A stretch of DNA of 64,000 bases from Sphingomonas sp. BK345. Its GTDB lineage: Bacteria; Pseudomonadota; Alphaproteobacteria; Sphingomonadales; Sphingomonadaceae. The stretch is from positions 496,001 to 560,000 of the forward strand of contig NZ_JACHZX010000002.1 in NCBI RefSeq assembly GCF_014193845.1, written 5' to 3'. The notes beneath the pieces were generated by a model, which worked only from the letters and a program-made list of their open reading frames with translations, did not search any database and was not told the origin of the DNA. This document shows positions 46,792-56,767 of this stretch, in pieces. Numbering within the stretch: position 1 is the first letter of the stretch; each line of letters starts with the position of its first letter. Both the position numbers and the translations under genes were made by a program.

Positions 46792-48617
46792 CGCTCGGCG
46801 TGGGTCGTCGACTGCGCCGCGACAGTGCCGTTGATCGCGATCGCGGTGACCGGGGTCTGCGACGTCATCCGCACCGCGCTGTCGCCCGGCAGGCCGGGGA
46901 AACGCGGCCACATGCCCTGCGCCAGCGCGACGCGGCTGGGGCTCTTCGCCTTGCCGCCGAGCGACTCGTACATCCAATAGTTGCGCAGCACCGTCACGAC
47001 ATAGCCACGCGTCTCCCAATAAGGGATGCTCTCGATGTAGAGCAGCGGGTCGCCGCCATCGCGCACCAGCGCGTTCCACTCGCCGACCGGCTTGGGGCCG
47101 GCGTTATAGGCGGCGATTACCTTGGGCAGCAGCCCGCCGGTGAGCCCCATGTCGCGCAGCTTCTCGATGTGTCGCTGGCCGATGTCGATGTTGGTCGAGG
47201 GGCGCGCCAGCGCGTCCTGGTCGATCGCGACGCCGCGCTCGCGCATATAGTCGGTCGCCGCGGCAGGCATGATCTGCATCAGCCCGAACGCGCCGGCGGG
47301 GCTGCGCACCTTGTTGCGGAAGCCCGATTCCTGGAGCGTGTGCGCGTAGACCAGCGCCTTGTCGATGCGCCAGCCGGTATCCGGCGTCCAGTTGGGCATC
47401 GGATAGCGCGTATCAGCCGCGGCGACCGCACCCTGCGGCATGTTGTGTGCCAGCCACACGGTGGTCGCGGGCAGGTCGAGCGTCTCGCTGATATGGACGA
47501 GGCTGGCGAACTCGGACGAATCACCGATCCGCGCCTGCTGGCGCACCACCGCGTCGGCGCGCTCGCCCTCGCCCAGTTCGGCGAGCGCGGCGGCGACGCG
47601 GACGTTGGGACGGCGCTCGAGCCGCGCCCATTCCTCGCTCACCAGCTCGGGGCGGACCCGCTCCACCGGCAGCCCGAGCGCCTGGCGCGCGAGCAGCCCG
47701 TAGAAGGTCTCCTTATATTGCGCCGCGGTCTTCAGCCGGGACTCGACGCGATCGGGCCGGCCGCATGCCATGTCCGAGCGGGCCGCCCAGTAAAGCGCGG
47801 TCGCGCGCAGGTCGGTGTCGGTCGCGCGCGCGGCGACATTCTCGAAATCCACCTGCGTCGCGGCGCAGTCGTGCTGGCGCCACGCCGACAGCGCCTCGGT
47901 CCATCGGCCGTGGAGCGCCCAGTCACCGCTGCCCGCCGCGGCCTTCGCCGCCAGCGCGCGCGCCTGCGGGTCGAGCCCCTGGAGAAAATAGATCCAGGCC
48001 ACCCGCGCCTGCCACTCGGTCTCCGCCTCGGGCGAGAGGCCGTCGGTCGACTCGAGTAGCGCCTGTGCCTCGGCGCCCATGTCGGCCTTCACATAGGGCT
48101 GCATGCGCTGCGCGAGGTCGGCGGCGACTTGGTCGCTTCGGGTGGCACGGGCGCGGATGCGCGCGGGCGCGCCATCCTGCCAGATCAGCCGCTGCGCGCT
48201 CGGCAGCATGGGTAGGTCGGTGAAGCCGCGGGCGCTCGCCAGCCGCATCAGCGCCTCGGCCTGCGGCAGCTCAGGCGCCTCGGCGATCAGCCGGGTCAGC
48301 GCCTCGTCGCTGACTCGCGGCGAGCCCTTGGCGAGCACCAGCTCGGCGCGCGCGTAAGCGTGGAGCGGCCCGCTCGCCATCGTGTCGAGCGTGATCTGCG
48401 CGTCGCTCCAGCGCGCGTCGCGGATCGCGGCGAAGACCGCGCGGTAGCCCGAGCGCTGCTCCGGGGTCAGCTGCGTCGGAATACCGGCGGTGCGAGCGGT
48501 CGCGACCGTCACCGGCGGCGCGACCGGCGCGGGGGCGGGCGCCGCCGAGGCCATGACGGGCAGAGCGGCGGCGACGAGCGCGGCGGTGGCGGCCAGCGCG
48601 GCGCGGCGGGGGCTCAT
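46788..48617 (-). CDS. soluble lytic murein transglycosylase
   Basis: A 609-residue exported transglycosylase that cleaves peptidoglycan with 1,6-anhydro product formation. The signal peptide [25 protein letters not shown] is followed by a superhelical alpha-domain of about 380 residues, then the SLT domain with catalytic glutamate near residue 430 in [29 protein letters not shown], and [20 protein letters not shown] 48617 overlaps the upstream gene's stop. The layout matches Slt70. Confidence 0.94.
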   Translation of the reverse strand: MSPRRAALAATAALVAAALPVMASAAPAPAPVAPPVTVATARTAGIPTQLTPEQRSGYRAVFAAIRDARWSDAQITLDTMASGPLHAYARAELVLAKGSPRVSDEALTRLIAEAPELPQAEALMRLASARGFTDLPMLPSAQRLIWQDGAPARIRARATRSDQVAADLAQRMQPYVKADMGAEAQALLESTDGLSPEAETEWQARVAWIYFLQGLDPQARALAAKAAAGSGDWALHGRWTEALSAWRQHDCAATQVDFENVAARATDTDLRATALYWAARSDMACGRPDRVESRLKTAAQYKETFYGLLARQALGLPVERVRPELVSEEWARLERRPNVRVAAALAELGEGERADAVVRQQARIGDSSEFASLVHISETLDLPATTVWLAHNMPQGAVAAADTRYPMPNWTPDTGWRIDKALVYAHTLQESGFRNKVRSPAGAFGLMQIMPAAATDYMRERGVAIDQDALARPSTNIDIGQRHIEKLRDMGLTGGLLPKVIAAYNAGPKPVGEWNALVRDGGDPLLYIESIPYWETRGYVVTVLRNYWMYESLGGKAKSPSRVALAQGMWPRFPGLPGDSAVRMTSQTPVTAIAINGTVAAQSTTHAER

Positions 48618-49354
48618 GACGCGATCTCCCCGGTGAGCATCAGCAGGTCCTTCCAAGTCTCGGCTTTGGCCGCGGGGCGATCCAGCAGGAAGCGCGGATG
48701 ATGGGTCGCCACGACGTGCGTGATCTTGCCCTGTTTATGGTTAATCGGGTGCGTACGTCCCCGCGCGTCGGCGACGCTCATCGCCAGCAGCGCACGGCTC
48801 GCCGCATCGCCCATCGCGAGCAGACGTTTCGGCGCCGCGAGCGCGACATGATGGCGCGCGATCTCGCCGAGCCGATCGGCGATGTCGCGCGGCACGCGGC
48901 CGGTCGTCGGGCGGCGCGTGCAGACGGAGGCGAGCGCGGTGTCCGCGCGCGAGCGCCCGATCGCGGCGAGCATTCGATCGAACAGACGCCCGGTCTCGCC
49001 CTCCAGCAGCGTCTCGCGGTCGTCGCGCTCGGGGCAGTCGACGAAGACCATCAACTCGGCGTCGGCCGGCCCGGTCGCCGCGATCGCGACGCCGCCCCAA
49101 CGCGCCTCGGGTGCGTCCTCGCCGAGCCGCCACGTCGCGAACGCCTCCCGCGTATCGGGCAGCGCGGCGGGGGTGGGCGAGGGGGCTCTCGCCGGCGCGA
49201 CGGGCGCGAGCAGGGCGAGCGGCGCGGCGGTCTCGTCCGCGGCGAGCCAGTCGAACGGCGCGTCCTCGACGAGCGTGTCCACCCCCGCCTCGCGCCACCA
49301 ATCGAGCGCGCTCGCCGCGAGCTTTGCCCAGTCGTGATTCTGATCCGCCCCCAT
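48614..49354 (-). CDS. uracil-DNA glycosylase superfamily protein, divergent
   Basis: A 246-residue protein with the uracil-DNA glycosylase fold pattern: LMVFVDCPERDD at the first motif, GETGRLFDRMLAAIGRSR, ASVCTRRPTTGRVP, KRLLAMGDAASRALL, and a final ATHHPRFLLDRPAAK. Compared with family 4/5 enzymes, the GEAPG active-site loop is replaced by DCPE and only two cysteines are visible where four bind the iron-sulfur cluster, so activity is doubtful. The N-terminal 80 residues are Ala/Pro-rich. It heads the slt-moaB run. Confidence 0.75.
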   Translation of the reverse strand: MGADQNHDWAKLAASALDWWREAGVDTLVEDAPFDWLAADETAAPLALLAPVAPARAPSPTPAALPDTREAFATWRLGEDAPEARWGGVAIAATGPADAELMVFVDCPERDDRETLLEGETGRLFDRMLAAIGRSRADTALASVCTRRPTTGRVPRDIADRLGEIARHHVALAAPKRLLAMGDAASRALLAMSVADARGRTHPINHKQGKITHVVATHHPRFLLDRPAAKAETWKDLLMLTGEIAS

Positions 49355-49483
49355 CCGCGCATCATAGGATCGCGGTTGACGTGAGCGTCAACTTTCTGGC
49401 ACCGCCGGCCCGATCAGCCGTTGCGACGATACGACGAGTGCCCGCGGAGAGGCGGCGCCGGGCGCTCCCGAGGAGAAGATGAC

Positions 49484-51142
49484 GTGAGCGAACGCGAGTC
49501 CATGCCCTATGACGTGGTGATCGTCGGCGCCGGGCCGGCGGGCCTGTCGGCGGCGATCCGGCTCAAGCAGGTCGCCGCGGAGAAGGGCGCGGAGATCTCT
49601 GTCTGCGTGCTCGAGAAGGGCTCGGAGGTCGGCGCACACATCCTCTCCGGCGCCGTCATCGACCCGCAGTCACTTGATGAGCTGTTGCCCGACTGGCGCG
49701 AGCACGGCTGTCCGCTGGCCGAGGTGCCCGTTACCGAGAACCTCCACTGGGTGCTGACCAAGAAGGGCAGGTTCACCCTGCCGCATCTATGGACCCCACC
49801 GTTCCTCCACAACAAGGGCACCTATACCGGCTCGCTCGGCAATCTGTGCCGCTGGCTCGCGGGCAAGGCCGAGGAGCTGGGTGTCGAGATCTTCCCCGGC
49901 TTCGCCGCGGCCGAGATCCTGTTCCACGACGACGGCAGCGTGAAGGGTGTGGCCACCGGCGACATGGGCGTCTCGCGCGACGGCACGCACAAGCCCGACT
50001 ATCAGCCTGGGCTCGAGCTGCACGCAAAATACACTTTTTTCTCAGAAGGTTGCCGCGGACACCTATCAAAGGAGCTGATGCGTCTCTTCGACCTGCGACG
50101 CGACTGCGACCCACAGGTCTATGGCCTCGGCGTCAAGGAATTGTGGGACATCGATCCCTCGCTGCACACGCCCGGCAAGGTGATCCACACGCAGGGCTGG
50201 CCGCTCAGCGAGAGCGGGTCGAACGGCGGCGGCTGGATCTATCATCAGGCCAACGGGCAGGTCAGCATCGGCTTCGTCACCTGGCTCAACTACAGCAACC
50301 CCTATGTCTCGCCGTTCCAGGAGATGCAGCGCTGGAAGACCCATCCAGCGGTGGCCGCGCTGCTCAAGGGCGGCAAGCGCGTCAGCTACGGCGCGCGCGC
50401 GATCAACGACGGCGGGCTGCAGTCCATTCCCAAGCTGGTCTTCCCCGGTGGTGCGCTGATCGGTGACAGCGCTGGCTTCCTCAACGTGCCGCGCATCAAG
50501 GGCACGCACACCGCGATGAAGAGCGCGATGCTCGCCGCCGAGGCGGCGGTCGACGCGATCGTCTCGCAGCGCACGAGTGACGAGCTGGTCGCCTACCCCG
50601 AGGCGTTCGAGCACAGCTGGGTCAAGAAGGAGCTGTCGATCGTCCGCAACGTCGTGCCGCTGGTGAAGCGCTTCGGCGACCTGATCGGCTCGGGGCTGGC
50701 GGGCGTGACGATGTGGCTGGAGTATCTCGGGCTGCGAATGCCCTTCACGCTGCACCACCACGCCGATCACGAGACCTTGTGGCGCAAGGACCTGGTCAAG
50801 AAGATCGACTATCCCAAGCCCGACGGCGTGCTGACCTTCGACCGGCTCTCCTCGGTGTTCCTGTCGAACACCAATCACGAGGAGGACCAGCCGGTCCACC
50901 TCACGCTCAAGGATCCGACCATCCCGGTCGCCTACGACCTGCCGCTCTACGACGAGCCGGCACAGCGCTATTGCCCGGCCGGCGTGTACGAGATCGTCGG
51001 CGAGGACGTCGGCGATCCGGAGTTCGTGATCAACGCGCAGAATTGCGTCCACTGCAAGACCTGCGACATCAAGGACCCGACGCAGAACATCAACTGGGTC
51101 GTGCCCGAGGGCGGCGGGGGACCGAACTACCCGAATATGTGA
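49484..51142 (+). CDS. electron transfer flavoprotein-ubiquinone oxidoreductase
   Basis: A 552-residue membrane-associated flavoprotein passing electrons from ETF to ubiquinone. FAD motif VVIVGAGPAGLSAAIRL is near the N-terminus; the C-terminal 4Fe-4S ferredoxin-like part has YCPAGVYE and NAQNCVHCKTCDIKDPTQNINW. GTG 49484, 9 bases after AGGAG, is preferred; ATG 49502 is possible. It would take electrons from acyl-CoA dehydrogenases such as the isovaleryl-CoA dehydrogenase at 61 kb. Confidence 0.96.
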   Translation: MSERESMPYDVVIVGAGPAGLSAAIRLKQVAAEKGAEISVCVLEKGSEVGAHILSGAVIDPQSLDELLPDWREHGCPLAEVPVTENLHWVLTKKGRFTLPHLWTPPFLHNKGTYTGSLGNLCRWLAGKAEELGVEIFPGFAAAEILFHDDGSVKGVATGDMGVSRDGTHKPDYQPGLELHAKYTFFSEGCRGHLSKELMRLFDLRRDCDPQVYGLGVKELWDIDPSLHTPGKVIHTQGWPLSESGSNGGGWIYHQANGQVSIGFVTWLNYSNPYVSPFQEMQRWKTHPAVAALLKGGKRVSYGARAINDGGLQSIPKLVFPGGALIGDSAGFLNVPRIKGTHTAMKSAMLAAEAAVDAIVSQRTSDELVAYPEAFEHSWVKKELSIVRNVVPLVKRFGDLIGSGLAGVTMWLEYLGLRMPFTLHHHADHETLWRKDLVKKIDYPKPDGVLTFDRLSSVFLSNTNHEEDQPVHLTLKDPTIPVAYDLPLYDEPAQRYCPAGVYEIVGEDVGDPEFVINAQNCVHCKTCDIKDPTQNINWVVPEGGGGPNYPNM

Positions 51143-51186
51143 GGGTGGCGGGGATTTGGCATGGATGCGGACGCCTGCCTCACGAC

Positions 51187-51282
51187 CGTCATCCCGGACT
51201 TGGTCCGGGATCCCGCCTCACGCGAGAGCAACGCTTTCCGCATGTCCGGCTCGGTGGATGCCGTACCAAGTCCGGGGTGACG
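51187..51282. repeat. 96-bp palindromic repeat, family A copy 6
   Basis: The left arm contains CCCGGACTTGGTCCGGGATCC, nearly identical to copy 3; the right arm, ending GGGGTGACG, has one base change in the terminal motif. It lies between the ETF-QO and TPR genes. Confidence 0.85.
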
Positions 51283-51391
51283 CGATGGGAGAGGACGCCG
51301 CGATCTCGTCACCAAGCCGCCCTCCCCACCGCGCGCAATAAACCCGGCCAGCGGGGTTGACGCGACCGCGCCCGAGCCGCGACAGCGGGCC

Positions 51392-53026
51392 ATGCGGTTC
51401 AGCCCTCCCGGTCTCGTCTCCGCCGCGCTGCTGGTGCTGCTCGCGCCGGGCGCCGCCGCGGCCGCGACCGGCGATCTCGGCGCTTACATGAAGGCGCGCG
51501 CCGCGGCGGCAGACGGCGAGGTCGCCGCCGCTACCAGCGACTATGCGCGCGCGCTCGCCGCCGCCCCCGACAATGCCGTGATCGCGGTGCGTGCCTATCG
51601 CGAGGCGGTGCGCGCGGGCGACCTCGTGCTCGCCGATCGCGCGGCGGCGTCGCTCGCCGATCAGGGCGTCGCGCCTGCCGATGCCGCCTTGCTGGCGCTC
51701 GCGCGCGCCGCGCGAACCGGTGACCGGGTCGCCGCCGGCGCCGCGATCGAGCGCCTGCGCGACGATCAGCTTCGCATCCTCGCCGCGCCGCTCGCCGCCT
51801 GGGCCGCGCTCGACGCCGGCGGCGACCCGTTCGCGCCGCTCGCGCGCGCGCCGTCCGACGCAGTGTCGCGCCGCTTCGTCGAGGAAACACGCGCGCTGCT
51901 GCTGATCGCCACCGGCAAGGTGGTAGACGGCGAGGCCGCGCTGCGCCCGCTGCTCGGCAACGATCTCGCCAGCCAGGACCATCGCGTCGCCGCCGCGCGG
52001 TTGCTGCTCGGTCGCGGCGAGCGGCAGGTGGCGGCGCGGTTGCTGGCTGCGGGCGGCGAGTCCGCCATCACGACGCTGCGCGTGGCCGCGAACGACCCGG
52101 CGCTGGCCGAGCGCTATGCCGCCAAGCCCTCGCTAGCGTTCGGCGCCTCCTATCTGTTCACGCGCGTCGCCTCGGATTTGGCGGTCGGCGCGCCCGGTCC
52201 GCTCACCTACACGTTGCTCCAGGCCGCGCTGCGCGCCGATCCGGGCAACGATCGGGCGCGCGTGCTGCTCGCCGGCGTGCTCGCACGCGACGACGCGGTC
52301 GACCGCGCTCTGGCGGTGCTCGACGCGGTGCCGCCGACCAGCCTCTACGCGCCGATCGCGGCGACCGGGCGGGTCCAGCTGCTCGTCGACGACGGTCGCG
52401 ACGCCGAGGCGCTCGCCGCGGCGCGCGTGCTGGGCGCCGCCCCCGCCGCCGCCACCGACGACGTGCAGCGGCTCGCCGACCTGAACGTCCGGCTCGGCCG
52501 CCCCGCCGAGGCGGTGCCGCTGTACCGGCGGCTGATCGACCGCGCCGGCGCTGCCGCCGACTGGGCCGACTGGCTGCAATATGGCGCCGCGCTCGACGAG
52601 GCGAAGCTGTGGGACCAGGCGCGCCCGGCGCTGGAGCAGGCGGTCAAGCTGGGGCCGAGCCAGCCGCTCGCGCTCAACTATCTCGGCTACGCGCTGGTGC
52701 AGCGGCGCGAGCGGCTGGATGACGCGCAGAAGCTGCTCGAGCGGGCCGCCGCGCTCAAGCCCGACGACGCCGCGATCGCGGACTCGCTCGGCTGGGCGCT
52801 GCTGGTGCGCGGCCAGCGCGCGCGCGCCTTGCCGCTGCTCGAACGCGCCGCGCTCGGCGACCCCGCCAACGCCGAGATCGGCGAGCATCTCGGCGACGCT
52901 TATTGGACGGCGGGGCGGCGCTACGAGGCGCGCTACGCCTGGACGGCGGCGCGCCAGGTCGCCGAGGCCGACGACGCCGCGCGGCTCGACGCCAAGATCG
53001 CGCGCGGCATCGGGACGCTGCGGTGA
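51392..53026 (+). CDS. exported tetratricopeptide-repeat protein
   Basis: A 544-residue helical repeat protein with a signal peptide (LVSAALLVLLAPGAAAAATG). Alpha-helical repeats run throughout; the clearest TPR units are near the C-terminus (PLALNYLGYALVQRRERLDDAQKLLERAAALKPDDAAIADSLGWALLVRGQRARALPLLERA). Similar proteins lie before ispE in other sphingomonads. It is probably a periplasmic scaffold; no partner is identified. The stop overlaps the ispE GTG. Confidence 0.88.
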   Translation: MRFSPPGLVSAALLVLLAPGAAAAATGDLGAYMKARAAAADGEVAAATSDYARALAAAPDNAVIAVRAYREAVRAGDLVLADRAAASLADQGVAPADAALLALARAARTGDRVAAGAAIERLRDDQLRILAAPLAAWAALDAGGDPFAPLARAPSDAVSRRFVEETRALLLIATGKVVDGEAALRPLLGNDLASQDHRVAAARLLLGRGERQVAARLLAAGGESAITTLRVAANDPALAERYAAKPSLAFGASYLFTRVASDLAVGAPGPLTYTLLQAALRADPGNDRARVLLAGVLARDDAVDRALAVLDAVPPTSLYAPIAATGRVQLLVDDGRDAEALAAARVLGAAPAAATDDVQRLADLNVRLGRPAEAVPLYRRLIDRAGAAADWADWLQYGAALDEAKLWDQARPALEQAVKLGPSQPLALNYLGYALVQRRERLDDAQKLLERAAALKPDDAAIADSLGWALLVRGQRARALPLLERAALGDPANAEIGEHLGDAYWTAGRRYEARYAWTAARQVAEADDAARLDAKIARGIGTLR

Positions 53027-53880
53027 GCGCGATGACGGCGGACGCAACGGTGCTGGTCGAGCCGGCACCGGCCAAGCTCAACCTCGCGCTCCACGTTCGC
53101 GCGCGCCGCGCTGACGGCTACCACGCGCTCGAGACGCTGTTCGCCTTCGCGCGCGACGGGGACGTCGTGACGCTGGCGTCGGCGGAACGCGATAGCTTCA
53201 CCGTCACCGGCCCCTTCGCCGCGGTGATCGGTGACGACGCGGACAATCTCGTCGTCCGCGCGCTCACGGCCTTCCGGGCGGCCTTCGGCGTGGACGAGCG
53301 CTACGCGATCACACTCGACAAAAGGCTGCCGGTCGCTTCGGGGATCGGCGGCGGCTCGGCCGACGCCGCGGCGACGCTGCGCGCGCTCGCGCGGCACCAT
53401 GGTGTCACCCGAGAGGATCGACGGCTCGACGCGGTCGCCCGCGCGCTCGGTGCCGACGTGCCCGCCTGCCTGCTCGGCCGCGCCGCGCTGGGCACGGGGC
53501 GGGGCGATGACCTGGTGCCGATCGCGGGGCTGGGCGACTGCCCGGCGCTGCTGGTCAACCCGCTCGAGAAGGTTTCCACCGCGGCGGTGTTCGCGCGCTG
53601 GGATGGCGTCGACCGCGGCGCGATCGGCGAGGGCGGCACGCTGGCGCTGGCGCGGGCGGGGCGCAACGATCTCCAGCCCGCCGCCGAGGCGATCGCCCCC
53701 GCCGTGCGCGATCTGCTCCAAGCACTGCGGCAACAGGGGGGCGTGATCCTGGCGCGCATGTCCGGCTCCGGCGCCACCTGCTTCGCGCTGTTCGACGACA
53801 GCGGGGCGCGCGACAGCGCCGCGGCCGCGATCACCGCGCGGCATCCGGCGTGGTGGCAGCTGGCGACCACGGTGGCATGA
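53023..53880 (+). CDS. ispE: 4-diphosphocytidyl-2-C-methyl-D-erythritol kinase
   Basis: A 285-residue GHMP kinase of the MEP isoprenoid pathway. It begins PAPAKLNLALHVRARRADGYHALETLFAF, the IspE N-terminal signature, has the ATP-binding loop LPVASGIGGGSADAAATL, and ends with the third motif ARMSGSGATCFALF. GTG 53023 overlaps the TPR gene stop; ATG 53032 is an alternative start. Overlap with the next gene by 4 bases suggests one operon. Confidence 0.95.
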   Translation: MSAMTADATVLVEPAPAKLNLALHVRARRADGYHALETLFAFARDGDVVTLASAERDSFTVTGPFAAVIGDDADNLVVRALTAFRAAFGVDERYAITLDKRLPVASGIGGGSADAAATLRALARHHGVTREDRRLDAVARALGADVPACLLGRAALGTGRGDDLVPIAGLGDCPALLVNPLEKVSTAAVFARWDGVDRGAIGEGGTLALARAGRNDLQPAAEAIAPAVRDLLQALRQQGGVILARMSGSGATCFALFDDSGARDSAAAAITARHPAWWQLATTVA

Positions 53881-54584
53881 TCGCGCTCAAGATCCTCGAC
53901 CATGTCGCGATCATCTCGCTCGAGCGGCCCGACGCGCGCAACGCGCTACCAACCGGCGCGTGGCAGGCGCTCGCGGGCAGCATCCGGACGATCCCGACCA
54001 GCGTGCGCGCCCTGCTGCTGCGCTCGGCGGTGCCGGGCGTGTTCTGCGCGGGCGCCGACCTCGCCGACCTCGCGCGAATGGTCGACGATGTCGACGCGCG
54101 GACCGCGTTCCGGGTCGCGCTGGAGGACGCCGTGGGTGAACTGGCCGGGCTGTCGATCCCGACCGTGGCGGCGGTAAAGGGTGGCTGCTTCGGTGCGGGC
54201 GTGGCGCTGGCGCTCGGTTGCGACCTGATCGTCGCCTCGCCCGCCGCGCGCTTTGGCCTCCCGCCGGCACGGCTCGGGATAGGCTATCCGGTCGGCGACG
54301 TCGCACGCTTGGCGCAGCGAGTCGGTCGCGCGCAGGCGGCGCGGCTGCTGTTCACCGCCACCTCGATCGACTCGGCCGAGGCGCTGCGGATCGGCCTGGT
54401 CGACATGATCGGCGACGCCGCCAAGGTGATCGACGATATCGTGCGCAACGACGAGACCGCGCTGTGGCTGCTCAAGCGGACGCTCGACGACCCGCTCGAC
54501 GAGTCGCTCGACGCCGCCTTCGAGGATTGCTTCGCCAGCGCGCGCTTCGCTGCCGGGGTCGCGCACTATCGCGACAAGGCTTGA
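53877..54584 (+). CDS. enoyl-CoA hydratase/isomerase superfamily protein, lacking hydratase glutamates
   Basis: A 235-residue crotonase-fold protein. The CoA-binding oxyanion segments are present ([36 protein letters not shown]). The two catalytic glutamates of enoyl-CoA hydratases are not: the first position lies in GAGVALAL and the second in [11 protein letters not shown]. It is therefore more likely an isomerase, hydrolase, or a crotonase of other specificity. ATG 53877 overlaps the ispE stop. Confidence 0.82.
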   Translation: MIALKILDHVAIISLERPDARNALPTGAWQALAGSIRTIPTSVRALLLRSAVPGVFCAGADLADLARMVDDVDARTAFRVALEDAVGELAGLSIPTVAAVKGGCFGAGVALALGCDLIVASPAARFGLPPARLGIGYPVGDVARLAQRVGRAQAARLLFTATSIDSAEALRIGLVDMIGDAAKVIDDIVRNDETALWLLKRTLDDPLDESLDAAFEDCFASARFAAGVAHYRDKA

Positions 54585-54596
54585 TATCGCGGCAAA

Positions 54597-54611
54597 GTTC
54601 CCTACTTGTTC
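54597..54611. promoter_or_regulatory. SOS box (LexA site) before recA
   Basis: GTTC-CCTACTT-GTTC matches the direct-repeat GTTC-N7-GTTC site bound by alphaproteobacterial LexA. It lies 78 bases before the recA ATG and is followed at once by TCGCGGAAC, which extends symmetry to GTTC-TCGCG-GAAC. Confidence 0.85.
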
Positions 54612-54688
54612 TCGCGGAACAAAGAGAATACACCATCGCGGTGCGTTGAACGCGACGCGCGGTTGCTCTAGCGAAAGGGTCCACGGCA

Positions 54689-55762
54689 ATGGCCGCCAAA
54701 CTTCAGGTGATCGATACCGGCATGGCAACCGCGAACGCAGACCGTCAGAAGGCGCTCGACGCCGCGCTGGCACAGATCGACCGCGCCTTCGGCAAGGGCT
54801 CGGCGATGAAGCTCGGGCAGAAGGAGACGATGCAGGTCGAGGCGATCTCGACCGGCTCGCTCGGGCTCGACATCGCGCTGGGCGTCGGCGGGCTGCCGCG
54901 CGGCCGTGTGATCGAAGTGTACGGGCCGGAGAGCTCGGGCAAGACGACGCTGGCGCTCCACGTCATCGCCGAGGCGCAGAAGAACGGCGGCACCGCCGCC
55001 TTCGTCGACGCCGAGCACGCGCTGGACCCGGTCTATGCCAAGAAGCTGGGCGTCAACATCGACGAGCTGATCGTGTCGCAGCCCGACACCGGCGAGCAGG
55101 CGCTCGAGATCGTCGACACGCTGGTGCGCTCTAATGCGATCGACGTGCTGGTAGTCGACTCGGTCGCCGCGCTGGTACCGCGCGCCGAGATCGAGGGCGA
55201 GATGGGCGACAGCCACGTCGGCCTGCAGGCGCGGCTGATGTCGCAGTCGCTGCGCAAGCTCACCGGCTCGATCAGCCGCTCGCGCTGCATGGTGATCTTC
55301 ATCAACCAGCTGCGCATGAAGATCGGTGTGATGTACGGCAACCCGGAGACGACGACGGGCGGCAACGCGCTGAAATTCTACGCCTCGGTCCGGCTCGACA
55401 TCCGCCGCACCGGTGCGATCAAGGACCGCGACGAGGTGATCGGCAACGCCACCCGCGTCAAGGTGGTCAAGAACAAGGTCGCGCCGCCGTTCAAGCAGGT
55501 CGAGTTCGACATCATGTACGGCGAGGGCATCTCCAAGATCGGCGAGATCCTCGACATCGGGGTGAAGGCCGGACTGGTCGAGAAGTCGGGCGCTTGGTTC
55601 TCCTATGACTCGGTGCGGATCGGGCAGGGGCGCGAGAACGCCAAGACCTTCCTGCGCGAGAATCCCGAGATGATGCAGCGGCTGGAGAAGGCGATCCGCG
55701 CGCGCACCGAGCAGGTCGCCGACGGCATGATGGCCGGGCCGAGCGAGGACGACGACGTCTGA
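54689..55762 (+). CDS. recA: recombinase RecA
   Basis: A 357-residue recombinase and LexA co-protease. It contains the Walker A motif [13 protein letters not shown], the core [18 protein letters not shown], the loop L2 region [28 protein letters not shown], and an acidic C-terminus (GPSEDDDV). Length and sequence are standard. Regulation by the upstream SOS box is expected. Confidence 0.98.
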   Translation: MAAKLQVIDTGMATANADRQKALDAALAQIDRAFGKGSAMKLGQKETMQVEAISTGSLGLDIALGVGGLPRGRVIEVYGPESSGKTTLALHVIAEAQKNGGTAAFVDAEHALDPVYAKKLGVNIDELIVSQPDTGEQALEIVDTLVRSNAIDVLVVDSVAALVPRAEIEGEMGDSHVGLQARLMSQSLRKLTGSISRSRCMVIFINQLRMKIGVMYGNPETTTGGNALKFYASVRLDIRRTGAIKDRDEVIGNATRVKVVKNKVAPPFKQVEFDIMYGEGISKIGEILDIGVKAGLVEKSGAWFSYDSVRIGQGRENAKTFLRENPEMMQRLEKAIRARTEQVADGMMAGPSEDDDV

Positions 55763-55897
55763 GCCGCTCGCCTTCCGAGCGGGGCGGCGGCGATCGCGCG
55801 GCCTGCGGGTCCGGCGAGCTGCTCGCGGCCGTCGACTGATGATCGAGCGTCCGTCTCCGCGGCCGCGCCTCGATCTCGGGGCGCGGAAGGCTGGCCG

Positions 55898-56767
55898 ATG
55901 ACGTCGGGCGCGGACTGGAGCGCACGCGTCGGGGCGACCTGGGCGGCGGAGTGGCGGCGCACCGAGCGCGCCTTCGCCGACGTGGCCAGGGTCCTGGACG
56001 AGGCGATCGTCGCGGTCGCGCCGGATTTCGGCCGCGCGGCAGACGTCGGCTGCGGCGTCGGGTGTACCACGCTGGCGCTGGCCGCGGCGCGTCCTGGGCT
56101 GGATGTGACGGGGATCGACCTCGCCGCGCCGCTCGCCGCGATCGCACGGGAGCGTGCCGCCGCCCTCGCTCGTGACACTAAAACGGGCCACGATGGCGAC
56201 CGCCGGGTCGACTTCCTCGTCGGTGACGCCACCGCGGTGCTGCCGCCGCTCGCGCCGCTCGACCTCATCGTCTCGCGCCACGGCGTGATGTTCTTCGACG
56301 ATCCCGTCACCTCCTTCGCGGCGATGGCGCGCGCGGCACGACCGGGCGCGTCGCTGGTCTTCTCGTGCTTTCGGGCGCGCGAGGAAAACGACTGGGCCGC
56401 CGCGCTCGACGCCGCGGTCGGCGTCTCACCCCGATCCACCGATGCCTACGCGCCGGGGCCGTTCGGACTGGCCGATCATGCGCTCACGCAGAACGTCCTC
56501 GCCGCCGCGGGCTGGCTCGACGCGACGGCTACCCGCCACGACGTCCGCTACGTGGTCGGCGCGGGAGACGATCCGATCGCCGACGCGCTCGCCTTCTTCC
56601 GCTGCATCGGCCCCGCGGCCTCGGCGCTCGCCGCCGCGACGCCGGACGAGCGGGCGGCGATCGAACGTCGGATCGTGGCCGCGCTCGCCGCGCGGATATG
56701 CGACGGCACGGTCGCGTTCACCGCAGCGATCTGGATCTGGGTCGCGCACGCAGGGGAGCCGTCATGA
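55898..56767 (+). CDS. class I SAM-dependent methyltransferase
   Basis: A 289-residue methyltransferase. The SAM motif I is AADVGCGVGCTTLALAAARP near residue 48, followed by motif II DVTGIDLAAP, the VDFLVGDATAVLP segment, and a post-motif block LIVSRHGVMFFDDPVTSFAAMARAARPGASLVFSCF. The substrate is not predictable. The end overlaps the GST start (ATGA). Confidence 0.87.
   Translation: MTSGADWSARVGATWAAEWRRTERAFADVARVLDEAIVAVAPDFGRAADVGCGVGCTTLALAAARPGLDVTGIDLAAPLAAIARERAAALARDTKTGHDGDRRVDFLVGDATAVLPPLAPLDLIVSRHGVMFFDDPVTSFAAMARAARPGASLVFSCFRAREENDWAAALDAAVGVSPRSTDAYAPGPFGLADHALTQNVLAAAGWLDATATRHDVRYVVGAGDDPIADALAFFRCIGPAASALAAATPDERAAIERRIVAALAARICDGTVAFTAAIWIWVAHAGEPS

Noticed and set aside
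11968..51282. Dispersed repeats as a CRISPR array
   Set aside because: Copies are scattered thousands of bases apart, palindromic, and have no spacer-repeat periodicity or cas genes.
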